Source of the DNA: CAZOOK01 sp964581385
GTDB taxonomy: Bacteria; Pseudomonadota; Gammaproteobacteria; Nevskiales; Nevskiaceae
NCBI GenBank assembly: GCA_964581385.1
Contig: CAZOOK010000032.1
Location: 1 to 61,254, forward strand
DNA: 61,254 bases
Direction: 5' to 3'
Part shown: positions 36,601 to 46,423 of the stretch, piece by piece
Layout of the letters: each line of letters starts with the position of its first letter
Numbering within the stretch: position 1 is the stretch's first letter
Notes under the pieces: generated by a model
Databases searched by the model: none
Told to the model about the DNA's origin: nothing
What the model saw: the letters and a program-made list of their open reading frames with translations, nothing else
Made by a program: the position numbers and the translations under genes

Positions 36601-39600
36601 AGGCGACCACGTCGTCGCGCCGTTCACGCAGTCGGGCATCTTTCACTACCAGCGCGGCATTGTCCTTGGCGCGTCGGAGATCAGAGGCCTCAACGGAAGC
36701 ATCACCACCGTCCAAGTGTCGGGTGGGTACGGCGTTCTCGCTCTTCCAACGACGTCGCTGCGGTTCTTGTCGCGGTCACAGTTCCTCGGCGGATTGGCCG
36801 ACGACCCGCTCGCCGTTCGCGCGGCGCGGTGCCCGATCGGATACGACGCGGCCGTCGTCGTCCGGAACGTTGATGTCGACGAGCGCGACTGCGTGTGCGA
36901 CGTGACGTCCGTCGGCGCGTCGTGCGCGTGCGCGAGCGGGCTCACGTGCGCGTGCGCGGTGGCAATCGACTTGACGCAAGGGTCGGACGTCGTGTGCGAG
37001 TGCGACGCGCTCGCGTCCGCGCAGTTCGCCGCCACCATAGCCGAGCACGTCAAGAACGCCACCACCGCGTGCGCGTGCGCGTTCTCACCTCCGCCCCCGC
37101 CGAGCGCGCAGCCGTTGAGCAACGTCACGCTCGTTGTTCCGTCTGCCGCCAACTCGTCTTTTCTTACCATCACCATCGCGCCGCAACCGCCGACGGGGTA
37201 CATCCCTGAGGTTCAGCGCTTTGTGTTCACGGGCGACGCGCAAGCCGGTTGTGCTGTTCCGAGCGTCGTCGCGACCGCCAACGTCTCGTCGTACGCCTAC
37301 ACCACCCCCATCACGCTCGCGGTGTCGCCGTGCGTCGATGACGTGGTCGAGGCCGTGCTCAACACGACGCAAGAACACACGTGGACGTCGTTTACGTTTT
37401 CGTTCGGCGCGGCGTGGTCGGGAACGATCGTCGCCGAGCTCTCGCCGCCCGGGTTCGCGTTGCGCTCGAACGTCGCGTACTCTGCCTCGTCAAACAACGC
37501 CACGGCGTCCGATGCGGCCGACTTTTCCATGACGTGGTGGTCGTCGAGCCTCAACCTTCCCGAGACGCCCGTGTGGCTCCGAATGAGCTTCACCGACGAA
37601 CCAAAGAGCGTCGCGCGCGTGTTCGTCGACATGCGCGCGAGCGCGCTCGCGATGCGTTCTGCTGACAACTCGACGCTCATCGGCGTCGTTCCTGTGTTGA
37701 TTCGTTTGCAAGTGCTCGCAGACCCGCTCGGGGGGTGGACGACGGCGGGGTCGTTCTTGTCGGACGCGTTCGGCTCGAACGACGACGAGCGCGTCGTCGT
37801 CGCGTTCGACCCGGCTCTGCCGCCCGTTCGCGCCGTTCGGCTGCTCTCGCCGTACCCAATGAGCGTGCGAACGTTCACGGCGTTCTCCGACCAGGTGTGC
37901 GCGTGCGCGCAGACGCAGACGCTCGCGACCGCCGCGAACGCGACGGTCGTGCTCGTTCCAGCCGCAAAAGACATGACGGCCGCGGTCGTTCCGCCGATCC
38001 CGCTCCTCGACGCACAGTCCGTCCTCGACACCGTCGTTGCGCGGTCGAAGCTCATGAACTTGTCGGTCGAGGCGCGAGCCACGTGCGTCTACCGCGACCT
38101 GTGCATCCTCGACATCGACGGCGCAGTGTACGACGCGTCCGACCGCGGAACGTGCAACGACCTCGTCTACTTTAACAAGAAGCACGACGTGACGTTCGAG
38201 ACCGTCACCGTCACGACGAACTCGAGCGTCTTGCCGCCTGTTTGGTTCCAAGTGTACTTTGGGTACGTCCAGCCCGACGCGACGTTCTCGGTGTTCTCGA
38301 TCCCCGCGTCGATGAACAACCTCACGCTCCCTCCGCAGCCGACGAACCTCACCGTCGTCGTCGTGTGGTCGCCGACGAACTCCACGCTCACGCCGACGCA
38401 GCCGTACGTCACGGCCAACTTTTACGCGCAGTACGCTCAGTTCTTGGCGTTCGGCGTGCGCGCGTCGATTCCCGCGTCTGTGCACACGGTGTGGTTCTTC
38501 CTCGATCCGGCGACCAACGTCGAGGTCGACACCGGCGCTGTGTTCAATCTCGCGACGGGGCAATGGTCGCTCGTGTCGTCGTCGTCGAGCGTCGTCGCGA
38601 GCGCCGTCCCGCCCATCGGGAGCGTGTGCGCGCCGGGCATGGACGGCTCCGACTGCGGCGCGTCGACGCGCTACGACCTCGAATCACCAGGCCTCACGTG
38701 CGACCTCGCGCCGTACGCGCAACAAGCGTACGACGACTACGTCGCGCGCAACGGGTCGCTCCCCGACTCGCAGCGCACCGTCGGCGAGATTGTGGCGTCG
38801 AACCCCGGCGTCGTCGTCGTCCGGCTCGGTCTCCCGCCCATTCGGCGCGTCGTCAGCATGCCCGTCTCCGACTGCGCCTCGGCGGTGTGCTACCCCCCGA
38901 CTCAGCGGTGCGAGAACGGGCGGTGCGCCGTCAACGGCGAGTGCGGCAACAGGTGGAACAACCCCGGAAACGGGTGCGACGAGACGGGCGTCAACGTCCT
39001 TCAGTTCACGTGCGCGTGCCAGCGCGGTTTCGACGGCGACGCGTGCGAGTACGGAAAGGCCGTTCCCGCGACGCCTTACATCAAGCCGTACACGGACGCT
39101 CGGCCGGGCAACTGGCTCATGAGCGTCCCGCCTCTGCGCGGCCAGCCGCCGTTCGCCACCACCGTGAACTCGTACATCCCGTACGGTCCGGCCGACGTGA
39201 TCCGCATGAACCGCGCGCGCGTCGCGTGGACGAACGTCACCGCGCAGCTCGCGATGGTCGGCGTCCAGAACCGGTTCGCGCCTTGGGGCCCGAAGTTCAC
39301 CACTCAGCGTCTCGTCGCCGGCGTGCTCGCGCAGAGCTCGTGCGGCTACGCGGCCAAAGGGCCGCTCGGGCAGTACATTCTGTTCACGGACGCAGTGAAC
39401 CGCGACCCGTTCACGAACGACATCACCGGATGGGCGTGCTGGCCCGCGGCCGACGGAACGTGCGAGACGATTGTGTTTGCGAACGAGACGGCGTACGACG
39501 ACTTCCCGCTCCCAATCGCCAACGGGTTCTGCGTCGCCGACTCGAGCGAGGCCGCGCTCTCGAATTTGTTGTACGCCCCGTGCAACGGCCACGGAACGAA

Positions 39601-42600
39601 ACGGTCCGACGGAACGTGCGACTGCGCCGCGCCGTGGACGTCGTTCATCTTGACGGAAGCGTTCACGTGCCGCGCCACGACGCCGTACGCCGTCGACCCC
39701 GCCACGTGCGAGACCATCCCGAACACGTGGTTCGCGCCGCCCAACAACAACTGGCGAGACTTTTTGTACGGCCTGTGCATCAAGCGCGACTGCACCGCCG
39801 TCGACTGCGGTCCGCCCAAGGCGTGTTTCCCCGGCACGCCCGAGCAAAACTTCAAAGACAAGCTCATCGAGTGTCCCCCGTCGGGGAGCGGCGGAATCGT
39901 CACGCGCACGAACCGGTGCGCCGCGTCCGTCGACGAGTGCGCCAAAGGAAACACCGTCCCGATGCCGAATTGTGGCAACAAGGGCATCACGTACCTCATC
40001 GACTACACGAGCCCTCCCGAATGGGCGTGCGCGTGCGGCGACCCGATCTCGACCACCGCCAACATCTCCGACATCACCAACCCGTCCGAGCTGTTGTCGA
40101 ACGGGTTCGGGGGGCGCGCGTGCGACCAGTACTACTGCTCGTCGCCCGCGAGCCAGCAGCTCGTGTGGAGCGAGCGCGACCCGCGCACGGGCTCGGCGTA
40201 CTACGATTTGGGAGTTCCGATCCCCGGCGAGTGGATCGCCTTTTGCGGAAAGCCGAGCGACCCCACCTCGCCGATCGTGCCGGTTGGGCCCGACCCCGCC
40301 GAGGCGCCGCTCTGGGCCGAGTGCTGCCCGGGCGAAAACAGGCTCAAGCGGTGCGCCAACATCCCGTGCACGCTCGCCGGAACGGTTCAGTGCGTGTCGT
40401 CGCGAACGTGCGCGACGAACGGCGGTACGCCGCACGTGTACGTGTGCAACAACCACGGCGTCGATCGGATGGACGGGACGTGCGGGTGCGACAACGACGG
40501 CGTGTCGCAAGGGTACGCCCCCGACTACTCGCGCTTCGAAACCGACAACTGCTATTTGAAAATCAACTGCCCGCTCTCGCAGATCAACGGGCTCGGGTGC
40601 AACTACAAGACGGGGTGCTCCGAGCCGGAGGCGTGGGTCGACGTCCCCGACGACAAGTCGTTCGAGCTCCAAAACGAGGTGATGCTCGCGCTCATGGGCT
40701 ACGGCGTCGACAACGCCACGTACATCAACGTCGTGCTCCCGATTCTGAACTCGGTCACCGGCGCGCTCCAGGCCGCGCTCGCGCGCGCCGCGCTCGTCTA
40801 CGAGGTCGCGCTCGGAGGACTCGGCGGGTGCGTGTGCGTCTACCCCGGCGAGAACCCCGCGTCGCCGTGCTGCATGCTCCCGTACGCCGGTTCGACCGCC
40901 ACCATCGGGTACAGGTACACGTTCGCGTCGCCGTGGCGGTTCGAGGACGTGGTGTGGAACGCGACCCTCGGCTCTGGCTACGACCCCGTCGTGATCACCG
41001 CGCAGCTCAACGGCTTCGACATGCGCGTGTACACGCCGCTGTACGTCCAGCTCGACTCGTCGACGCGACTCGAGGCGCAATGGGGCGCGGTGCGCACGTT
41101 CACGCAGCTGCGCATCTACGCGCGCGCGTGCGACGCGCTCGGCGTGTGCTACCCCCCTTCGCGCGCCACGCTCGACATCCTCGACGTCAATACGTTGTTG
41201 CCAGTGTGCCCGTCGCTGAAGCTCGACCAGGGCGGGACGGATTCGTCGGAATGGGCCATCTACGACATTTATTGCATTCCAATCTACTCGCAGCTCGACT
41301 ACGCAGCGTTCTCGCCGATCGGGTACCTCCAGAACTGCGGCTCGGGCATCACCGCTTCGGCCGTGAGCGCGGGGTGCACCGCGTGGAAGCAGAGCTCGTG
41401 CTCGAGCGTGTCGGGCGCGATTTGGATCCCCGCGGGCTCGCTCACCACGCTGCGCGGATGCGCTCCGCCCGCCTTTCTCGGAGGAGAGGCGTGCTGCGTC
41501 CCGACGGTCCCGCTCTCTCCGTCGAGCGTCTCGGCGTTTGTGTTGCGCGCAGCGTCCGTGCCGATCCAAATCCAGATCGCCAAGGTGTTCGGGTACCAGC
41601 GAACGTCGCTCGCCGTGAGCTCGTCGTCGACGTGGCTGTACAAGCAGCTCGTTCTTCGCTCGACCACACCGGGATGCGCGAACACCCCCGACCAGAAATT
41701 CATGCAAGAGTTCTTGGGGTCGGACAAGCAGCTGTATTTGCCTGGCGACGACGTCCCGAGCAACGCCAACAAGTTTTTGGTCTTGGAAGGAACGCAGCAA
41801 CCGGCTCTGTCGTACGGCGACGCGAACGCGCTGTGCCTCACGACGGGCGGGTGGCTCGCCGTCATCAACGGCATCACCGAGACGGGGTCGGACGTGTCTC
41901 AAGAGTCGAAAAACATGGCCGCGGCCGTCCGGTCGCACCGCGGCGCGTCGTACCCTGCCGTGATCGTCGCGCTGCGCAACGTGTTTCGCAAGCTTTTGTA
42001 TCTCGTGTCGGACTTCTTTTCGCTTCCGTGCCGCTCGGTCGGGTGCCGTTTCGTGACGCCGTCGACGTTCGAGGCGGGCGGCGCGCGGTTCCCGTACGCG
42101 TACTACTCTGCGCCGCGGCGCACCGACTACTTGAGCAAGTGGGACTCTGCGCAATTGACGGGCGGGTGGCCGGCGTTCTTTAGGTCGATGGGGCGCCTCG
42201 CGCCAATCACGGCCGACGTCGATCTCGGCGCCGATCTCGTTCCTTCTGCTGTGTTCGCACAAGCCGTGTACGCGTGTCGTCGCATCCTCGCCGAGAACGC
42301 GCGCATCTACGTCCCGCTGTTGCCAACCCCGGCGAACGACCTCCCGACGTTTGCGAACATCGACATGTTCCCGTGTTTGGTGGCGACGTTCGGCGACACG
42401 TACGGCTACGCCGACGCGGTGTTTGGGCGCCAGGTCGCCAACAAGGCCGCGTCAACCGACCAGTGGGCGAGCACGACGCCTAACTTTTGCAAGATCGAGG
42501 TGTTTGAGGGAACAAAGTGCAACGGCGCGGGGAGCTACGGCGGAACGCGCGCGCAGTCGTACTCGTTCGAGTGGTCGTGGAACAACAACGTGCTCGGGAA

Positions 42601-45600
42601 CGCGGCGGACGTGCGCGGCGGCGCGCTCAACGAGCCCGTCCCGAACTACCAGTTCTTCAAGGGCGCACCGTTTACGCCCAAGTACTGGTCGGACGGAACG
42701 CCCGTCACCGGCGAGCTCGTCGCCGTCTTTGACAACACCATCGTGTACTGGAACGTCCCGCCCGGGATGCACGACAACATCAAGTCTTTTAGGATCACCG
42801 GCGCCAACTGCGTCGTGAACGTCCAGGGCGTGAGCGGCCTCGCGATCCCCGACGCCGGGTCGTACCAGACGCAGTTCAGCGTGAACTACTTGACGGGTCC
42901 TGTGTTTGGTCAGCAGCTCGTGGTGTCGGGCGGACCGGGGTACGCGTTCCCGCCGTACGTCACGTCGCGCAGCGACGCGCTGTACCCTCAGAACTTGGCA
43001 AACGTCGACCTCAACCCGTACGACGACTCGTGCGTCTCGGTGACCGACATCTACAACGTCTTCCCTGACACGCGGTTCTCGGCCGGAAACGCGCAGAGCA
43101 CAGCGCTCGCGTTCACGTTCATGCCGCCCGCGCCGTGGTACTCTGCGACCGTGCAGGTCGAGGCCGAGGCCTCGCCGCCGCCGCCGTCGCAGCTCACCAA
43201 TCTGCTTGATGCAAACACCACGAGAGCCGAGACGCTCGGCTTCCTCAGCCACCCGTACATGTGCATGGGCCTCGAGATGCTCGTGTCGCGCGCGATGCAC
43301 TACCCCGTGTTCACTCAACTCCCGCCTTTCTTTTCGTTGCTGTCGAACATCTTCAATTACGCCGGTACGCAAGCTGTGCACGCGTGGCAGCTGACGTCGT
43401 TCGGCGCAGGGCGCGTGGGCGTCGGGTTCGGCAACGATGACTTTGCCGGGTCGCAAGTCGGCGGGTGGTGCTACCCTGGCGTGTGGTTCCCGCCCGGCGC
43501 CGTCAACCCCGCGCGGCTTCCACTGACGTCGAACCACAATTTGACGACGTGCGCGCTCGGGTTCATGCCGCTCACGCCAATCACGAGCGCGGACGGGTCG
43601 CCACAGCTCGCGGTGTGCGCGTCGCGCGTGCGCACGATCGACCCCGTTACCGATTGGGTCGGCGCCCCGACACCGGCGATCCCCGGCTCGATTTACTCGT
43701 ACACCCCCCAACCGACGTGGTACCCGATCCCCGAGTGCGACTCGTGTCCGTTCACGTTCTCGACGCAGTTCTACTGGGACGCGAACGTCGGGCCGAGGAG
43801 CGGCGACCAGCTCCCAACGATCCAGACCACGGCCGTCGGCGTCGAGATCGATCCGGCCACAGGCACGCGCGATGTCGTCGACGTCGCGACGCTCAACGAC
43901 GGACGGCTCACGCAGCTCCCCGTTCTGTTGCGCTTCGACAACCCGAACATCGGAATCGTCACGCCGCCTGGCGATGGGCTCGTGTACTTGTACCAGCTCG
44001 GGCGCGCGGGCAACCCCGAGACGTGGTGGCGGTACTACGCGAACCAGATGGTGACGCAGCGCGACGACCTATTCGACACGCAGTGGGTGGTGTCGGACTG
44101 CGCGATCGTGAGCGCGATGTCCGACCTGTTTGGGTTCATCATCGCGTACCCGTGCACGCGCCCGATGCAGTACTTGTGCCAGCTCGACTACACGAAGCTC
44201 ACGGCTCAAAACGGGATGGTGTGCGACGAGTGCACGAACTCGGCGGCGGTGGGCGGGTTCGCGCGGCCCGTCAACACGTCCTCGTGCTACGCCGAGTACG
44301 CGTCCGAGCTCACGGCGTACAACCAGCGCGCGTACGAGGCGCAGCAGAACGGGACGCTCGCGCTCATCGCGGGAACGAACCCGCAAGACTGGAACACCAC
44401 GCGCGAGTACTTGCTGAATCAATCGATCTACTTGTGGCCTGCGATCCCGACGATGCGCGAGAAGTTCAACCAGGGTCTGTCGACTCAGTTGGGGTCGCTC
44501 AGTCCGGGCGCCGTTGCCAACACGTTCTTGCCGCTCAACCTCGAGCTTCCGCCGATCGAGTGCGGCGTCGTCGTGCCAAAGGCCACGGCGATCCCTGAGC
44601 GTCTGTGCGCGTACGACCAGGCAGCGTGCAACCCGAACGCGGTCATCGGCGACCAGAACACGCTCCCGCTGAGCCAGCTCGCGCCAGGGTTGTTGGGCGT
44701 GACTCTTTCGCCGGCCGAGGCGCGGCAGCAGCCGCGGTGCGGCGCGTTGTGGCGCCCGGTCGACCAGATCACGTGGACGCAAGGCGGCGCGCCGCCTCCG
44801 AACATCGACCTCGAGCTGACGATCATCGGGTCGAACGAGTTGGGCGCCGTCACGTACACGGCGCTCTCGAACGTGACGCACGTGTTCAACACGGGCCGGA
44901 CGACGACGCGGTACGTGTTTACGGCCGGGGTCGACGTGTGGATTTCGGGGACGATCACCGTGCAGTGCGACGACGGGGGGTGTGCTCCGAACGTGACGGT
45001 GTGGCTGAGCGAGATGAGCCCGACGATGGAACTCCCGCCAGTGCGGTCTCAGTTCCGCGTCGGGTCGTTCTTGGTGCCGCCCAACGTCGACAACGTTCCG
45101 TTCTCCGTGCACACCGTGCCGGACTTCCAGTACCTCGTGCTCGGGTTCGACGTCACGGCGCCGCCGCAATCGGTGGTGACATTCAACCCCGTCGTGATCA
45201 GCGACAACGGCACGCTCGCGGCGTGCGGCGTGACGCAAGCTCTTCTTCCGAAGCTCGCGCCGAAGCGCGCCATCAAGTCGAACGCGCCGTACAACCACTG
45301 CATTTTGACGGAGAAGGACATGCGTCTGTACGGCGCGACGCAGCTCGGTCAGTGTTTTTGCGGGGCGCCGACGACGGGCCAGGCGTGCGACGCGCCGGCC
45401 GTGGTGACGCCGTACGGCAAGCTCGTGTACAACGGGATCGACGGACTGGCGCAAGCGCCGAACGGGCTGGTCGTGCGCACGACGACCGACCCGAGCGGCG
45501 AGATGGGGATGTACTGCTACACGACGGACTTTTTCGGGTCGCCGACGACGCAGTGTTCGGTGAAGACGCGCCGGCTCGGTCTGATCATGTGGACGACGCT

Positions 45601-46405
45601 GCTCGAGCTCGGGAGCGACTACGGCCGCGTGTTCCGCTACGACTCGTTGCAAGGCCAGATCCCGTACGTGTACGTCGACCCGAGCGAGTTCGCACCGCTG
45701 ACGTACGTCGACGACGCGACGGCGATTGCGCTCGCGGCGGCGCACGGCGCGCTGCTCGCGTCGTACGTGAACCAGGTCGAGCTTCTCGAGGTGGTGGCGC
45801 TGATCGAGGAGTACCCTATTTTCCTCGACCTCGCGCAGAACGCGTTCGAGCCAGGAACGGGGTCGTTGACGGGCGTGTCGGACAACTCGTGGTACTGGGT
45901 GTCGCGCGGCGTCCAGTTCGGGCCGACGTGCATCGACGCTCCGTCGTGCGGCGTGCTGATGCCGTCGGAGGTCGCGTGCGTGAACGGGAGCTCGCCGTAC
46001 GCGGGCGTCTGGACCGAAGAGGCGTGCGAGGCGATCAACGTCCAGAACAGGGCGTTCCACCAGACGGGGCTGGGGGACACGGACGGGTCGTACACTCCGG
46101 CGGTGTGCGGCCTGACGCGAACGACGCTCACGAACGCGCCGGCGATTGGGAGCACGGCGTACGTGTGGGTGACGAACCCGCTCAGCGCGCCGTCGCCGGT
46201 GACGAGCGCGCAGTGTACGATTGGAACGACGACGAGCGTTCTGGGGTCGTCTCCGGCGACGTGGCTCGTGCGGTTCGCGTGCGCGAGCGCGGGGTCGCCC
46301 TACACGGTGCAATTGAACTACGCGTCGGGAGTGTGCGTGCGCGAGGTGCAGATGTACCCGCTCGGGTACGGAACGCTCATGCCGTTTTATCCGTACCCGA
46401 CGTAG
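33686..46405 (+). CDS. Giant single-pass surface protein with EGF-like and lectin-like regions (4239 aa)
   Basis: One uninterrupted frame of 12.7 kb, a fifth of the window. A cytosolic head of about 110 residues (MSAPAPVLDLESQTPP...) is followed by one hydrophobic helix at about 113-133 (AFGLFVGIVVFWVCFTLISA). This gives type II topology with an ectodomain of over 4000 residues. EGF-like Cys motifs follow (CNGQGYCGDFGECVC; CACQRGFDGDACEYG near residue 1780). Near 2700, 3440-3490 and 4000-4150 are stretches like C-type lectin domains (YGDANALCLTTGGWLAVING; CTRPMQYLCQ; AAAHGALLASYVNQVELLEVV). Many Cys and N-x-T sites suggest a secreted, glycosylated fibre or adhesin on the envelope. No known family covers the whole. 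Confidence 0.9.
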   Translation: MSAPAPVLDLESQTPPTPTHRPGALLRRLRQVQNAETPLLGSDANAGVEGDQVNSLRDVAPFASQARLGGGGADFQNTPDRLAAMDVYHRADKHASRWEPKLRSEWNQFYVARAFGLFVGIVVFWVCFTLISAVPGWQKQCPNGPNGQLCNGQGYCGDFGECVCTNALFSGQNCGVTPTAIAYDPNTDTFCNGRGVPNPMTFDEVYDECLYLPATPGDAHPTQRGWLYPACVSRLNAKYAQLSRAWGNVDAVLAVRNLGGVPICQCTGMWTGAACEFTGCPFLIGGAVCAGNGNKTVGLFYNGSYDEANTGCQCLNPFSLMQPATLALFSDNLKRVIASNQQYLDFFNQPQCGQLVVSGNALFLMKGKLSEDGLSTTAFACRCDGEHFGVACQRGKCPEYVVNGVKTICAGNGHHDVGFGRELNVSTCVGNCEVVCAPGYSVCKPPGVYNGRGTTCASPNHPDQYEFSAACAVARATFSQCTSGGAAPCPTVGPEQCPSARPWRCADGTCVASSAAASPIAPNAPGGTCSLGFTTATLDWPFYDQVRASKRCDFASRSVSFADCLARVLPNTFVFDDNQTDLAVDDDGTVTASRIVFRPPTQLVWFLLEVAPVSAASGLNVTSSVAFLGRQQTFAPISASAGSATTGTRTATTITTIAYAPQTNYTLPGFDAQSYADASASAAPTTLTMRAVNSGTSPGAIASSVVVFPVPFWGAQQAGEAAGSNTAPVPDVWRRFRLRNTRDGTFVVCDTLGYVAEFEDFGAPASAFAPVPFTNVTVLFLSGLGPNKAVTSALATTGLAPFTNAVQLDTCMSALDVCTFFWNSTSSTMFSLNQNVYACFDLPDSSALTSGWRVQRSACTVNATRAFSSSLFFVRTARYALTAANLAPVAQSRAAFDPGTWAVQFVVDPLSLDVVWSAVAPVRIVSIEALAFADITLPCTCPVTVFLTNTNVSTQNMQFGSNADLGRSAFAPGDHVVAPFTQSGIFHYQRGIVLGASEIRGLNGSITTVQVSGGYGVLALPTTSLRFLSRSQFLGGLADDPLAVRAARCPIGYDAAVVVRNVDVDERDCVCDVTSVGASCACASGLTCACAVAIDLTQGSDVVCECDALASAQFAATIAEHVKNATTACACAFSPPPPPSAQPLSNVTLVVPSAANSSFLTITIAPQPPTGYIPEVQRFVFTGDAQAGCAVPSVVATANVSSYAYTTPITLAVSPCVDDVVEAVLNTTQEHTWTSFTFSFGAAWSGTIVAELSPPGFALRSNVAYSASSNNATASDAADFSMTWWSSSLNLPETPVWLRMSFTDEPKSVARVFVDMRASALAMRSADNSTLIGVVPVLIRLQVLADPLGGWTTAGSFLSDAFGSNDDERVVVAFDPALPPVRAVRLLSPYPMSVRTFTAFSDQVCACAQTQTLATAANATVVLVPAAKDMTAAVVPPIPLLDAQSVLDTVVARSKLMNLSVEARATCVYRDLCILDIDGAVYDASDRGTCNDLVYFNKKHDVTFETVTVTTNSSVLPPVWFQVYFGYVQPDATFSVFSIPASMNNLTLPPQPTNLTVVVVWSPTNSTLTPTQPYVTANFYAQYAQFLAFGVRASIPASVHTVWFFLDPATNVEVDTGAVFNLATGQWSLVSSSSSVVASAVPPIGSVCAPGMDGSDCGASTRYDLESPGLTCDLAPYAQQAYDDYVARNGSLPDSQRTVGEIVASNPGVVVVRLGLPPIRRVVSMPVSDCASAVCYPPTQRCENGRCAVNGECGNRWNNPGNGCDETGVNVLQFTCACQRGFDGDACEYGKAVPATPYIKPYTDARPGNWLMSVPPLRGQPPFATTVNSYIPYGPADVIRMNRARVAWTNVTAQLAMVGVQNRFAPWGPKFTTQRLVAGVLAQSSCGYAAKGPLGQYILFTDAVNRDPFTNDITGWACWPAADGTCETIVFANETAYDDFPLPIANGFCVADSSEAALSNLLYAPCNGHGTKRSDGTCDCAAPWTSFILTEAFTCRATTPYAVDPATCETIPNTWFAPPNNNWRDFLYGLCIKRDCTAVDCGPPKACFPGTPEQNFKDKLIECPPSGSGGIVTRTNRCAASVDECAKGNTVPMPNCGNKGITYLIDYTSPPEWACACGDPISTTANISDITNPSELLSNGFGGRACDQYYCSSPASQQLVWSERDPRTGSAYYDLGVPIPGEWIAFCGKPSDPTSPIVPVGPDPAEAPLWAECCPGENRLKRCANIPCTLAGTVQCVSSRTCATNGGTPHVYVCNNHGVDRMDGTCGCDNDGVSQGYAPDYSRFETDNCYLKINCPLSQINGLGCNYKTGCSEPEAWVDVPDDKSFELQNEVMLALMGYGVDNATYINVVLPILNSVTGALQAALARAALVYEVALGGLGGCVCVYPGENPASPCCMLPYAGSTATIGYRYTFASPWRFEDVVWNATLGSGYDPVVITAQLNGFDMRVYTPLYVQLDSSTRLEAQWGAVRTFTQLRIYARACDALGVCYPPSRATLDILDVNTLLPVCPSLKLDQGGTDSSEWAIYDIYCIPIYSQLDYAAFSPIGYLQNCGSGITASAVSAGCTAWKQSSCSSVSGAIWIPAGSLTTLRGCAPPAFLGGEACCVPTVPLSPSSVSAFVLRAASVPIQIQIAKVFGYQRTSLAVSSSSTWLYKQLVLRSTTPGCANTPDQKFMQEFLGSDKQLYLPGDDVPSNANKFLVLEGTQQPALSYGDANALCLTTGGWLAVINGITETGSDVSQESKNMAAAVRSHRGASYPAVIVALRNVFRKLLYLVSDFFSLPCRSVGCRFVTPSTFEAGGARFPYAYYSAPRRTDYLSKWDSAQLTGGWPAFFRSMGRLAPITADVDLGADLVPSAVFAQAVYACRRILAENARIYVPLLPTPANDLPTFANIDMFPCLVATFGDTYGYADAVFGRQVANKAASTDQWASTTPNFCKIEVFEGTKCNGAGSYGGTRAQSYSFEWSWNNNVLGNAADVRGGALNEPVPNYQFFKGAPFTPKYWSDGTPVTGELVAVFDNTIVYWNVPPGMHDNIKSFRITGANCVVNVQGVSGLAIPDAGSYQTQFSVNYLTGPVFGQQLVVSGGPGYAFPPYVTSRSDALYPQNLANVDLNPYDDSCVSVTDIYNVFPDTRFSAGNAQSTALAFTFMPPAPWYSATVQVEAEASPPPPSQLTNLLDANTTRAETLGFLSHPYMCMGLEMLVSRAMHYPVFTQLPPFFSLLSNIFNYAGTQAVHAWQLTSFGAGRVGVGFGNDDFAGSQVGGWCYPGVWFPPGAVNPARLPLTSNHNLTTCALGFMPLTPITSADGSPQLAVCASRVRTIDPVTDWVGAPTPAIPGSIYSYTPQPTWYPIPECDSCPFTFSTQFYWDANVGPRSGDQLPTIQTTAVGVEIDPATGTRDVVDVATLNDGRLTQLPVLLRFDNPNIGIVTPPGDGLVYLYQLGRAGNPETWWRYYANQMVTQRDDLFDTQWVVSDCAIVSAMSDLFGFIIAYPCTRPMQYLCQLDYTKLTAQNGMVCDECTNSAAVGGFARPVNTSSCYAEYASELTAYNQRAYEAQQNGTLALIAGTNPQDWNTTREYLLNQSIYLWPAIPTMREKFNQGLSTQLGSLSPGAVANTFLPLNLELPPIECGVVVPKATAIPERLCAYDQAACNPNAVIGDQNTLPLSQLAPGLLGVTLSPAEARQQPRCGALWRPVDQITWTQGGAPPPNIDLELTIIGSNELGAVTYTALSNVTHVFNTGRTTTRYVFTAGVDVWISGTITVQCDDGGCAPNVTVWLSEMSPTMELPPVRSQFRVGSFLVPPNVDNVPFSVHTVPDFQYLVLGFDVTAPPQSVVTFNPVVISDNGTLAACGVTQALLPKLAPKRAIKSNAPYNHCILTEKDMRLYGATQLGQCFCGAPTTGQACDAPAVVTPYGKLVYNGIDGLAQAPNGLVVRTTTDPSGEMGMYCYTTDFFGSPTTQCSVKTRRLGLIMWTTLLELGSDYGRVFRYDSLQGQIPYVYVDPSEFAPLTYVDDATAIALAAAHGALLASYVNQVELLEVVALIEEYPIFLDLAQNAFEPGTGSLTGVSDNSWYWVSRGVQFGPTCIDAPSCGVLMPSEVACVNGSSPYAGVWTEEACEAINVQNRAFHQTGLGDTDGSYTPAVCGLTRTTLTNAPAIGSTAYVWVTNPLSAPSPVTSAQCTIGTTTSVLGSSPATWLVRFACASAGSPYTVQLNYASGVCVREVQMYPLGYGTLMPFYPYPT

Positions 46406-46423
46406 ACGCGATGTGAGAGTAAT

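Noticed and set aside
38242..42262. Open frames of over 1100 codons on both strands inside the giant surface gene
   Set aside because: They are Arg/Ala/Val-rich and featureless, lie wholly within the 4239-aa gene, and are what GC-rich coding DNA produces in other frames.
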